From Candidatus Woesearchaeota archaeon (GTDB lineage Archaea > Nanobdellota > Nanobdellia > Woesearchaeales > UBA11576), in the NCBI GenBank assembly GCA_030591125.1, contig JAUVBP010000007.1, positions 1 through 13,814 of the forward strand: a stretch of 13,814 nt of DNA, in the 5' to 3' direction. This document shows positions 1-6,208 of the stretch, piece after piece; the stretch's first letter is position 1; each line of letters opens with the position of its first letter. The notes beneath the pieces are model-generated. The model was not told where the DNA came from. It worked only from the letters and a program-made list of their open reading frames with translations, and did no database searches. The position numbers and the translations under genes were made by a program.

Positions 1-260
1 ACTGTCCCTCTTTCAATGTCGCCTGTGAAAAGGTAACAGTCCCTGCTCGCACTGTTGTAGAATGCCCAGACGCAACGATCTATCTCCCACATGTGCATGC
101 TGCTGGATTCACCATCCAGGCTTATGATGCCTTTCTCTATCATGCCCCCTATTGCATTGTAGAGATTCGTCCTTATCCTCACCTCTGCCCCTATGTCCAG
201 CACGTTACTGACCACGCGCTCAAGATTGACGGACTGACTGCATCTATCGGCAGGGGTCAT
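1..260 (-). CDS. Unrecognised protein, partial (C-terminus beyond the left edge)
   Basis: An open frame runs leftward from an ATG at 260-258 to the window edge without a stop and gives 86 residues, beginning MTPADRCSQSVNLERVV. The ATG overlaps the TGA stop of the upstream gene in an ATGA arrangement, a common sign of translational coupling. The visible part has no signal peptide or membrane segment, unlike the two genes before it, and contains four cysteines. It looks soluble, with a mixed helical pattern. I do not recognise the family. The gene is supported by the overlap, by the absence of stops and by lying in the same operon-like run as two exported proteins. The rest of the gene lies outside the window. 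Confidence 0.6.
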   Translation of the reverse strand, partial: MTPADRCSQSVNLERVVSNVLDIGAEVRIRTNLYNAIGGMIEKGIISLDGESSSMHMWEIDRCVWAFYNSASRDCYLFTGDIERGT

Positions 261-889
261 TTCATATCAACCCATTCCCCTTCATTCTTGCGCACCCTAT
301 CAGGAGTGCCATCAGCATCCTCGTCAAGCAGCTCGAGGAAATCTTCACCATCCGGAGAGTATAGCCAACTCCTGATGACATCAGGAGTCCCATCGCCTTC
401 ACGATCAAAAGATTCTGACTTCAGGTCGCCATTCTCATAATAGCTCCACCACCATGCCATCTCAGGTCTCCCATCAGCATCCTCGTCATGGGCGCGGAAG
501 GTCAAGTTGCTGTCTTTGTTGTAGTTCCAGAGATAGACTCGGTTCGCGTCAGAATCACCTGAGTCATCCCACAGTTCTTTGGTGCGGTTGCCTCTCTCGT
601 CATATTCCATCACGCACTGCGCATCTGCCTTGCCGTCTGTGTCGTGGTCCCACACCTGATGCATGAGCGCTTCTCCTTTGAACTGCTTGTAGATTATCCC
701 TACCGATTCATCTGCAGGGTCTATCAGCTCAATAATATAGTCTGTCATGCCATCACCATCTGTATCATAGATACCTGGTGCGTAGCTCTTGCCATGCGCG
801 CAGGAGAATGCGAGCGCAGCTATGCCTACAAGTGCAGGCTTACGTAAAGAACGTACTACTCTCTCTATACCTTTAGCGAGATAATTCAT
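257..889 (-). CDS. Exported (lipo)protein with DxDxDG calcium-binding repeats
   Basis: A 210-residue protein with an N-terminal export signal: basic residues 10-17, then a hydrophobic stretch at 19-29 ending in Cys30 (AFSC), a loose lipobox. The mature part carries six acidic loops of thrombospondin-type-3/EF-hand character: DTDGDGMTD at 42, DHDTDGKAD at 81, DSGDSDANR at 109, DEDADGRPE at 135, DREGDGTPD at 162 and DEDADGTPD at 189. The last five recur about every 27 residues, each followed by an aromatic segment, which suggests a calcium-stabilised repeat fold outside the membrane. A Shine-Dalgarno GAGGTG lies 5 nt before the ATG. It follows a Cys-rich lipoprotein-like gene by 83 nt, and the next gene starts on its stop. 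A role in the cell envelope is inferred; the ligand or partner is unknown. Confidence 0.8.
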   Translation of the reverse strand: MNYLAKGIERVVRSLRKPALVGIAALAFSCAHGKSYAPGIYDTDGDGMTDYIIELIDPADESVGIIYKQFKGEALMHQVWDHDTDGKADAQCVMEYDERGNRTKELWDDSGDSDANRVYLWNYNKDSNLTFRAHDEDADGRPEMAWWWSYYENGDLKSESFDREGDGTPDVIRSWLYSPDGEDFLELLDEDADGTPDRVRKNEGEWVDMK

Positions 890-894
890 GTTTA

Positions 895-900
895 CACCTC
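895..900 (-). promoter_or_regulatory. Shine-Dalgarno GAGGTG
   Basis: GAGGTG sits 5 nt before the ATG at 889 and matches the anti-SD core of archaeal 16S rRNA. It fixes the start of the calcium-loop protein. Confidence 0.6.
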
Positions 901-930
901 ATCAAATAATGATATATAGATCAGAATCGC

Positions 931-937
931 ATTAAAT
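931..937 (-). promoter_or_regulatory. Possible TATA element for the calcium-loop protein gene
   Basis: ATTTAAT on the minus strand would place initiation near 908, giving a leader of about 20 nt that includes the GAGGTG motif. A second TATA-like string (CTATATATC, 912-920 on this strand) is only about 26 nt from the ATG and would start transcription downstream of the SD, so I prefer the upstream element. The gene may instead be co-transcribed from the preceding gene. Confidence 0.3.
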
Positions 938-972
938 AGGTTTGGTCGGAAAAATCACCAGAAACGAAAATA

Positions 973-1371
973 TCACTCCTCCTGCCAGGCAGCATCCTCT
1001 ATCCTCCTGAGCAGAAGGTCGAACTCATTCCTGCACTTTGCCAGATGATCCTCACAAGATTGAGGCGTACCGCCGCTGCCATACTGGAACGTGTCGACTT
1101 CTCCATCGCAGCCCAGATCAGACAGTCCCAGGAAACCCTGAGCATATGCTTCGTGGTGTGCTGCGCATACTGGCGTACCTTTTGGAGACCCTTTCAAGTA
1201 GGTCACAGGCCGCTTGTCAAGATAACCTGCGCAAGCCCTGAATGACCCTCTCTGAGAGCACTCAGGTCCAGAATTGGCAGAATAATGCCTTCTTCCAGCT
1301 GTAGCACAGGCCAGGCCTGCAGAAAGTGCTGTCAGGAGCAGTAATTTGCCTATCTTCTTGGTTAAAGCCAT
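973..1371 (-). CDS. Small cysteine-rich exported protein, probable lipoprotein
   Basis: A 132-residue protein with a clear signal sequence: Lys5, Lys6 and Lys9, a hydrophobic core at about 10-21, then AGLAC with Cys22 as a possible lipidation site. The mature part has six further cysteines (38, 47, 69, 88, 106, 113), an even number that could form three disulfides outside the membrane. It also has a VCAAHH motif at 68-73. A stop codon in frame just upstream makes the ATG at 1371 the only reasonable start. I do not recognise the family. It is the first gene of a minus-strand run that continues into the calcium-loop protein, and both have the same export architecture, so a shared envelope function is a fair inference. 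Metal binding by the Cys/His residues is an alternative to disulfides. Confidence 0.7.
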   Translation of the reverse strand: MALTKKIGKLLLLTALSAGLACATAGRRHYSANSGPECSQRGSFRACAGYLDKRPVTYLKGSPKGTPVCAAHHEAYAQGFLGLSDLGCDGEVDTFQYGSGGTPQSCEDHLAKCRNEFDLLLRRIEDAAWQEE

Positions 1372-1421
1372 ATTCTCTCAAACACCCCATATCTCCTTAT
1401 ACGTAAATATGTCAGGATTTG

Positions 1422-1429
1422 TTATAAAT
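1422..1429 (-). promoter_or_regulatory. TATA element for the Cys-rich protein gene
   Basis: ATTTATAA on the minus strand is centred about 54 nt before the ATG at 1371. This predicts initiation near 1400 and a leader of about 30 nt. GGGGTG (1388-1383) is a weak SD candidate, 11 nt from the start. Confidence 0.45.
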
Positions 1430-1490
1430 GCTTTGAGGAAGAAATTACGAAATGTGCAGGTCTCAGTCGCTTTAAAAGCACACACAGAAT

Positions 1491-1499
1491 AATTATAAA
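1491..1499 (+). promoter_or_regulatory. TATA element implying a leaderless transcript
   Basis: AATTATAAA is centred about 26 nt before the ATG at 1522, and there is no purine-rich SD between them (the bases before ATG are acaaaaacac). With the usual archaeal TATA-to-start distance of about 25 nt, transcription would begin at or next to the start codon. Confidence 0.55.
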
Positions 1500-1521
1500 C
1501 TGATCCATACTACAAAAACAC

Positions 1522-2712
1522 ATGGGAGATACTGTCAGTCTGTTAGAGAAAGAGCTAGCAAAGGCACCGATACATGTGCCTGGAAGTCCTTTCTGGGAAG
1601 TGTTCAAAAGGTTTGGAAGAGATGAAGCGATAGCCATGGCAATCAATGTCGCAGGCACAGCAGGACTAGAACAAGCAGTGAATCGCGAACTCATCACCCT
1701 CAGTACACAATCAAAAGATATTGCGCTAGCGGTAGCAGGACCTATCGTTGAAAAATTCGGTTTTTTCCCTGCACACTTCAAGGAAGCCTGGGATGTCTAC
1801 AAGACAACGCCAGTAAAAGAACGAGAGGACCTATCGCACTACTTCGGCAGTGCAGTCAAAGGAGGATCGGTCAGTCTGGCAGAAGATGTCCTTGTCCATG
1901 ATCCATTATACATCGGAATGATGTACATCGGACTACAACTATATCCTGAGACACCTGCCTGGCTCATCGCAACCACAAGCTTTATCGCGGCAGTGTTTGG
2001 AGTTGCAGGACTGGAAGTGGGTGTGACAGAAGCAAGGTATAAACTTCTCAAGAGGAGATTCAAGAACCTTGGATTCGGAAATGAAAGATATCTGGAATCA
2101 CGATTCTTTGTCAGCGCAGAGAGGCATCCGGAAGAATTGCTCAATCTCATGTCAAGAGAATTCAATCTCCCCGACAGAGCAGTCGGAGAATACCACGACA
2201 GATATCATGATACAACCCTTAAACATTATTCAGGAAGAGTGCCTAAACTGAGGCTCAGGAACAGGAAGATCAAAGAAGAAGACAGGGAAGTAAATTCTGC
2301 ACAGATAGTATACACCCGCACATCAGAGATCGCTTGCGGCGAGGCCAGCCAGTTCAGATACTTCCCACAGAAGAAAGATAAGTTCTACTTCCCATTAGGT
2401 GATGACATGCCTTCATGCATCGAAGAGATCGATGATGAGCGAGTGAGGAACTACCTCACAAAGATCGCTGAAGGGCCTTCAGGAGACGTATCCTTCGAAA
2501 GGTCCATAGCACGGAACGAAACAGGACTTTTCGTGTCCACTGACAGAGTGTCCCTGAAGAATCACAGACCGTTCTACGTCTTTGAACTCAAGACGAGAAA
2601 TGATGCAGATCTCCTGAAAGAAGGTATGCGATATGTCATGCGAGAATTCCCTGTACTACAGATAACACATAGTAAAGGAGATATTGTGCGCATGAATGGG
2701 AAGAATAGTTAA
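1522..2712 (+). CDS. Membrane-hairpin protein with a possible CYTH-like domain
   Basis: A 396-residue protein transcribed alone, opposite to both flanking runs. Residues 1-125 are mostly helical, including an Ala/Gly-rich stretch near 66-80. Residues 129-168 form a strongly hydrophobic pair of segments around YPETP, consistent with a membrane hairpin. The C-terminal part (about 195-390) is charged. It contains DRYHDTTLKHYSGRVPKLRLRNR at 226-248 (given here as positions: DRYHDT at 226-231 and RLR at 244-246), which recalls the strand-D-T...RLR pattern of CYTH/triphosphate-tunnel proteins, and a later YVFELKTRNDAD at 352-363, like the acidic/basic strand of that fold. The match was made by eye and is weak. 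CYTH members bind triphosphates or polyphosphate. The gene appears leaderless and ends 9 nt from the convergent unknown gene. It could equally be a lineage-specific family. Confidence 0.75.
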   Translation: MGDTVSLLEKELAKAPIHVPGSPFWEVFKRFGRDEAIAMAINVAGTAGLEQAVNRELITLSTQSKDIALAVAGPIVEKFGFFPAHFKEAWDVYKTTPVKEREDLSHYFGSAVKGGSVSLAEDVLVHDPLYIGMMYIGLQLYPETPAWLIATTSFIAAVFGVAGLEVGVTEARYKLLKRRFKNLGFGNERYLESRFFVSAERHPEELLNLMSREFNLPDRAVGEYHDRYHDTTLKHYSGRVPKLRLRNRKIKEEDREVNSAQIVYTRTSEIACGEASQFRYFPQKKDKFYFPLGDDMPSCIEEIDDERVRNYLTKIAEGPSGDVSFERSIARNETGLFVSTDRVSLKNHRPFYVFELKTRNDADLLKEGMRYVMREFPVLQITHSKGDIVRMNGKNS

Positions 2713-2721
2713 AAACAATTC

Positions 2722-3258
2722 TCAGAAAGATGGTTGAGGTAACGGTTCTATCTCAGGGAGTAATGCATGTATGCGATCAGGCAGAGAGTCATCTACATTC
2801 TTCTTCCGGGTGAACTTATCTTTTGTGATGCGAGATATGAACGCCAGGGTCCCATCATAAGAATGACGCATAACAAGGCGGTATACCCAGTCTTGTTCTT
2901 TCAACACACTACTTTCAAGAAGTTCACAATAATTTTCATAGGCAGGATATAAAGACGGCTCATCTATCCAATGAGCTAAGATTGAAGCAGACCCATCATG
3001 GACTTCCACAGCATCAGTAACTAACTTACCATCAAGCTCTAGCGCATCAATGCCCACATTGTATATCAGTATACGCGCATAGTATGCCCCTGTCGTAAAT
3101 GGGTGATGTTTGAACCAGGGAGGTCTGAGAGCGTCTCTAGAAAGTTCATAGTCCGCAACATCATCTGCAAGGTACAGTTCAGTTCCAAAGTAATCAGATA
3201 TGTCCGTAAGAAGAGGATGGAAATTCCCCTCCCTTTTTATTTGTGTGAGGTTCAGCAC
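2722..3258 (-). CDS. Unknown 178-residue protein, last gene of the glm operon
   Basis: The start is a GTG at 3258, one base after the glmS stop, and the frame contains no ATG near its beginning. A GGTGA inside the end of glmS lies 7 nt upstream and could act as its SD, so translation is probably coupled to glmS. The product (MLNLTQIKREGNFHPLL...) has no signal peptide or membrane segment. It is rich in Asp, Leu and Tyr, with a basic patch at about 144-153 (RITKDKFTRK) and a proline-rich tail. I do not recognise the family. Its place at the end of a UDP-GlcNAc biosynthesis operon suggests a role connected to amino-sugar use, but nothing in the sequence shows one. It ends 9 nt from the convergent membrane-hairpin gene. 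Confidence 0.65.
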   Translation of the reverse strand: MLNLTQIKREGNFHPLLTDISDYFGTELYLADDVADYELSRDALRPPWFKHHPFTTGAYYARILIYNVGIDALELDGKLVTDAVEVHDGSASILAHWIDEPSLYPAYENYCELLESSVLKEQDWVYRLVMRHSYDGTLAFISRITKDKFTRKKNVDDSLPDRIHALLPEIEPLPQPSF

Positions 3259-3259
3259 A

Positions 3260-5017
3260 TCACTTCACCGTCACACTCTTCGCCAGGTTGCGGGGCTTAT
3301 CAGGGTCACAGTTCTTCTCTAATGCTGTGTAGTAGGACATAAGTTGTATCGGGATTATGTTCGCTATAGGGGATGCTATTCCCAGGTCAGGGACAGGTAT
3401 CCAGAAGTCGAATATATCATTGTCTTCAGGAGCGATGCCGATTATGTAGCCGCCACGGCTCCGGATCTCAAGTGCGTTTATTAGTATCTCGGTCTTGACA
3501 GCATCATTCGCTACGAGAGCTATGCAGGGAGTTCCGTTCTGGATCAATGCTATCGGTCCGTGCTTCAGCTCTCCGCCGGCAAAACCTTCTGCATGTATGT
3601 AAGGCACTTCCTGCATCTTGATCGCACCTTCCAGAGCCATAGGATAGTTCTGTGACCTGCCGATGATGTACATCGACTCATAGCCTGCGACTTTCTTCGA
3701 CAGGAACTGTATCTCATCCAGGTAATTCTCGTCAAGCATCACATCGATGCTTGATGCCACACGGGAGAGCACGCGCTTACCTTCCTCAAATCTTCCGGCG
3801 CAGGCGTAGGCGAGCAAGGCAAGTATGGCCATCTGTGCAGTAGTCGCTTTAGTAGAGCAGACCGCCTTCTCAGGACCTGAATTGCAGAGTATGTACTCAT
3901 CGCTCATGCGCATCATGGTGGAACCCATGACATTCACTATCGACACTATCTTGCAGCCTTTCTTCTTCGCCACTTCAATCGCCTCAAGGGTGTCAGCAGT
4001 CTCGCCGGACTGGGATATGCATATGAGAAGTGTCTCAGGTGTAAGGAAATCATGATAGTTAGGGAACTCAGAACCGACAACATCATTCACGTGCTTCTTT
4101 GCTATGGTCGAGAACATGTAACTGGATACCATCCCTACTTTTCCTGCAGTGCCGCATCCGATGAAAAACGTGCCTTTTGCCTTGTTTATCATATCAGCTA
4201 CCTTGAGTATCTTTGCATCACTGTGGGACACTGCCTCTTTGATTGTATGACGCTGTTCAAGTATCTCCTTGATCATGTAATGCGGGTGGCCATCCAACCC
4301 TGCCTGCTCTACACTCCAGCTGATAGGCTTTGATTGTCTTGATATATCAGTGCCCTCAAAATCTGTGAACGTAAGATCTGATGCCAGCCTGGCGACATCA
4401 CCATCCTCCATGAATATGACCTCATTTGTGTGGTCCAGGAATGCAGGTATGTCTGATGCAACATAATACCCATCATCAGCGACACCTATGACAAGAGGTG
4501 AACCTTTCTTTGCAGCGACAACCTCATCATACTCAGAAGACATCGCGACAATAGCGAAACGTCCCTCTAATCTCTTGAGTGCCATGCGCACTGCGCCCTG
4601 AAGATCCATCCCTGCCTTGTAATTATCTTCAATGAGATGAGCGACAATCTCAGTATCAGTATCAGAAGTGAACGTGTGATGCGCCAGCTCTTTCCTCAAG
4701 GACTGGAAATTCTCTATTATCCCATTATGCACGACGGAGATCATACCTGTGCAACAGGTGTGAGGGTGCGCATTGTCCTGGGTGACCGGACCATTCGTGG
4801 CCCAACGGGTGTGACCCATCGCTATGCTTCCTTTCGGCAGAGAATCAGAATCATGGAAGTCAGATATCTTTCCTACCTTCTTTGTTATCACAAGGGACTT
4901 TGCCTTCTTGATAGAGATGCCCCATGAATCATATCCTCTGTACTCGAGCTTCTTCAATCCATCGATGACTATGTCAGGAGCATTCTTCTGTCCGACATAG
5001 CCTATTATCCCGCACAT
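3260..5017 (-). CDS. glmS: Glutamine--fructose-6-phosphate aminotransferase (isomerizing)
   Basis: Makes glucosamine-6-phosphate from fructose-6-phosphate and glutamine, the committed step to UDP-GlcNAc, in the cytoplasm. Counting from the ATG at 5017, the N-terminal glutaminase domain has Cys2 (MCGIIGYVG), which becomes the N-terminal nucleophile after Met removal, RGYDSWGI at 27-34, HTRWATNG at 69-76 and HNGIIENF at 97-104. Two SIS isomerase domains follow: SQSGETADT at 335-343 with STKATT at 388-393, and GRSQNYPMALEGA at 453-465 with AEGFAGGELKHGP at 476-488. The C-terminus DKPRNLAKSVTVK is typical. At 585 residues it is near the usual 600-610. A GTG at 5026 has a better-placed SD (AAGGA, 6 nt away) but would put three residues ahead of Met-Cys, so I chose the ATG. 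It lies 5 nt after the glmU stop. Confidence 0.95.
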   Translation of the reverse strand: MCGIIGYVGQKNAPDIVIDGLKKLEYRGYDSWGISIKKAKSLVITKKVGKISDFHDSDSLPKGSIAMGHTRWATNGPVTQDNAHPHTCCTGMISVVHNGIIENFQSLRKELAHHTFTSDTDTEIVAHLIEDNYKAGMDLQGAVRMALKRLEGRFAIVAMSSEYDEVVAAKKGSPLVIGVADDGYYVASDIPAFLDHTNEVIFMEDGDVARLASDLTFTDFEGTDISRQSKPISWSVEQAGLDGHPHYMIKEILEQRHTIKEAVSHSDAKILKVADMINKAKGTFFIGCGTAGKVGMVSSYMFSTIAKKHVNDVVGSEFPNYHDFLTPETLLICISQSGETADTLEAIEVAKKKGCKIVSIVNVMGSTMMRMSDEYILCNSGPEKAVCSTKATTAQMAILALLAYACAGRFEEGKRVLSRVASSIDVMLDENYLDEIQFLSKKVAGYESMYIIGRSQNYPMALEGAIKMQEVPYIHAEGFAGGELKHGPIALIQNGTPCIALVANDAVKTEILINALEIRSRGGYIIGIAPEDNDIFDFWIPVPDLGIASPIANIIPIQLMSYYTALEKNCDPDKPRNLAKSVTVK

Positions 5018-5022
5018 CTCAA

Positions 5023-6207
5023 TCACATGATATCCTTATCAACTACCTGTCCTGGCAGGGTCGTCTTCCCCGGCCAGATCTTCCTTCCAGGATAGGTCAT
5101 CGTGCCTATCCCAAGAGCGACATCGTCTCCGATGAAAGCGCCGAGCTTGCGTCGTCCACTGTCTACCTTTGCACCTTTTATGAGAGTCATGTTGTTCTTA
5201 CCATCATGACGGTAATCTGCAGTGACTGTCCCTGCACCCACATTAGTCCTCTCACCAATGACAGAATGTCCGAGATAGCACGAATGCTTTGCAGTCGCAC
5301 CTTTCATCAGGACCGAATCTATGATCTCTGCGCGGGTGCGTACACCGTCGAGAAGTATAGTATCTTTCCTCAGGTAAGCATGAGGCCCAACTTCACAGTC
5401 CGCACCGATGTAGACAGGACCTTCAATATAAGTCCCTGCGCGGACGATGGTGTTCTTGCCTATGATGACTGTGCCTTTAATGGTGACACCGTCTTCTATC
5501 GTGGCAGTCTTATCTATGCTTGAGGTCTCTATCTGGCGGAGCATCGCGACATTCGCCTCAAGATAGTTCCAGGGATACCCTATAGGCAACCAAAATCCCT
5601 GGATAAGCTCATACTCAAGCTTACCTTGCTTTGCAAGAGCTGTGGCATAATCTGTCAGCTCATATTCACCACGGACAGTCTTCTCCAGCTCTATGCGGAA
5701 GATATCAGTATCGAATACAAACCCCCCACTATTCGCATAATCGCTTATGTGCGTGTCAGGTTTCTCGACGATCCTCTTGACCTTACCATCCTCTATCATG
5801 ACTGCACCGAAAGGAGTCACATCATCTACTTTCCTTACAAGCATGGCATAATCATGCTCAACAACAGCAGCAAGGTCCCTCCTTGAGTATAGGTCATCAC
5901 CATAAAGGACTATGAACTTCTCTTTCAGGAACTGGCGTGCAGTCATCAATGCATGGCCTGTGCCGAGCTGCTCTTTCTGCTCTGCATAGAGCAGCTTCAG
6001 TCCCTTATAGGAAGCGCCGAAACGCTCTATGATCATGTCCTTCTTGAAGCCGACGATAATTATCACTTCATCGACAAGACCCTCAAGCTGGTCAAGGTTA
6101 TGTTCAAGTATCGTCCTGTCAAGCACCTCAAGCAGAGGCTTGGGCCTGTTGACTGTCAAAGGGTATGTCCTTGTGGACTTCCCTGCTGCCATTATGACTG
6201 CCTGCAT
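5023..6207 (-). CDS. glmU: Bifunctional sugar-1-phosphate nucleotidylyltransferase / amino-sugar-1-phosphate acetyltransferase (archaeal GlmU type)
   Basis: Acetylates glucosamine-1-phosphate and couples GlcNAc-1-phosphate to UTP, giving UDP-GlcNAc. The N-terminal Rossmann-like domain (1-225) has AAGKSTRTYPLTVNRPKPLL at 7-26, LGTGHAL at 81-87 and YGDD at 102-105. A linker leads to a left-handed beta-helix with hexapeptide repeats (about 231-390) ending in SGRRKLGAFIGDDV at 350-363. The order and the RKLGAF signature match the archaeal family typified by Sulfolobus ST0452 rather than bacterial GlmU. His308 and Tyr311 align with E. coli GlmU His363 and Tyr366, but the position of Asn386 is Asp331. 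The ATG at 6207 (394 residues) has a GGTGA SD 5 nt upstream, preferred over a GTG at 6216. It lies 1 nt after the glmM stop. Confidence 0.92.
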   Translation of the reverse strand: MQAVIMAAGKSTRTYPLTVNRPKPLLEVLDRTILEHNLDQLEGLVDEVIIIVGFKKDMIIERFGASYKGLKLLYAEQKEQLGTGHALMTARQFLKEKFIVLYGDDLYSRRDLAAVVEHDYAMLVRKVDDVTPFGAVMIEDGKVKRIVEKPDTHISDYANSGGFVFDTDIFRIELEKTVRGEYELTDYATALAKQGKLEYELIQGFWLPIGYPWNYLEANVAMLRQIETSSIDKTATIEDGVTIKGTVIIGKNTIVRAGTYIEGPVYIGADCEVGPHAYLRKDTILLDGVRTRAEIIDSVLMKGATAKHSCYLGHSVIGERTNVGAGTVTADYRHDGKNNMTLIKGAKVDSGRRKLGAFIGDDVALGIGTMTYPGRKIWPGKTTLPGQVVDKDIM

Positions 6208-6208
6208 A

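Noticed and set aside
93..440. Plus-strand frame of 115 codons with a Ser-rich stretch
   Set aside because: It is antisense to the calcium-loop protein. The Ser-rich run is the reverse reading of its repeated Asp/Glu/Gly codons.
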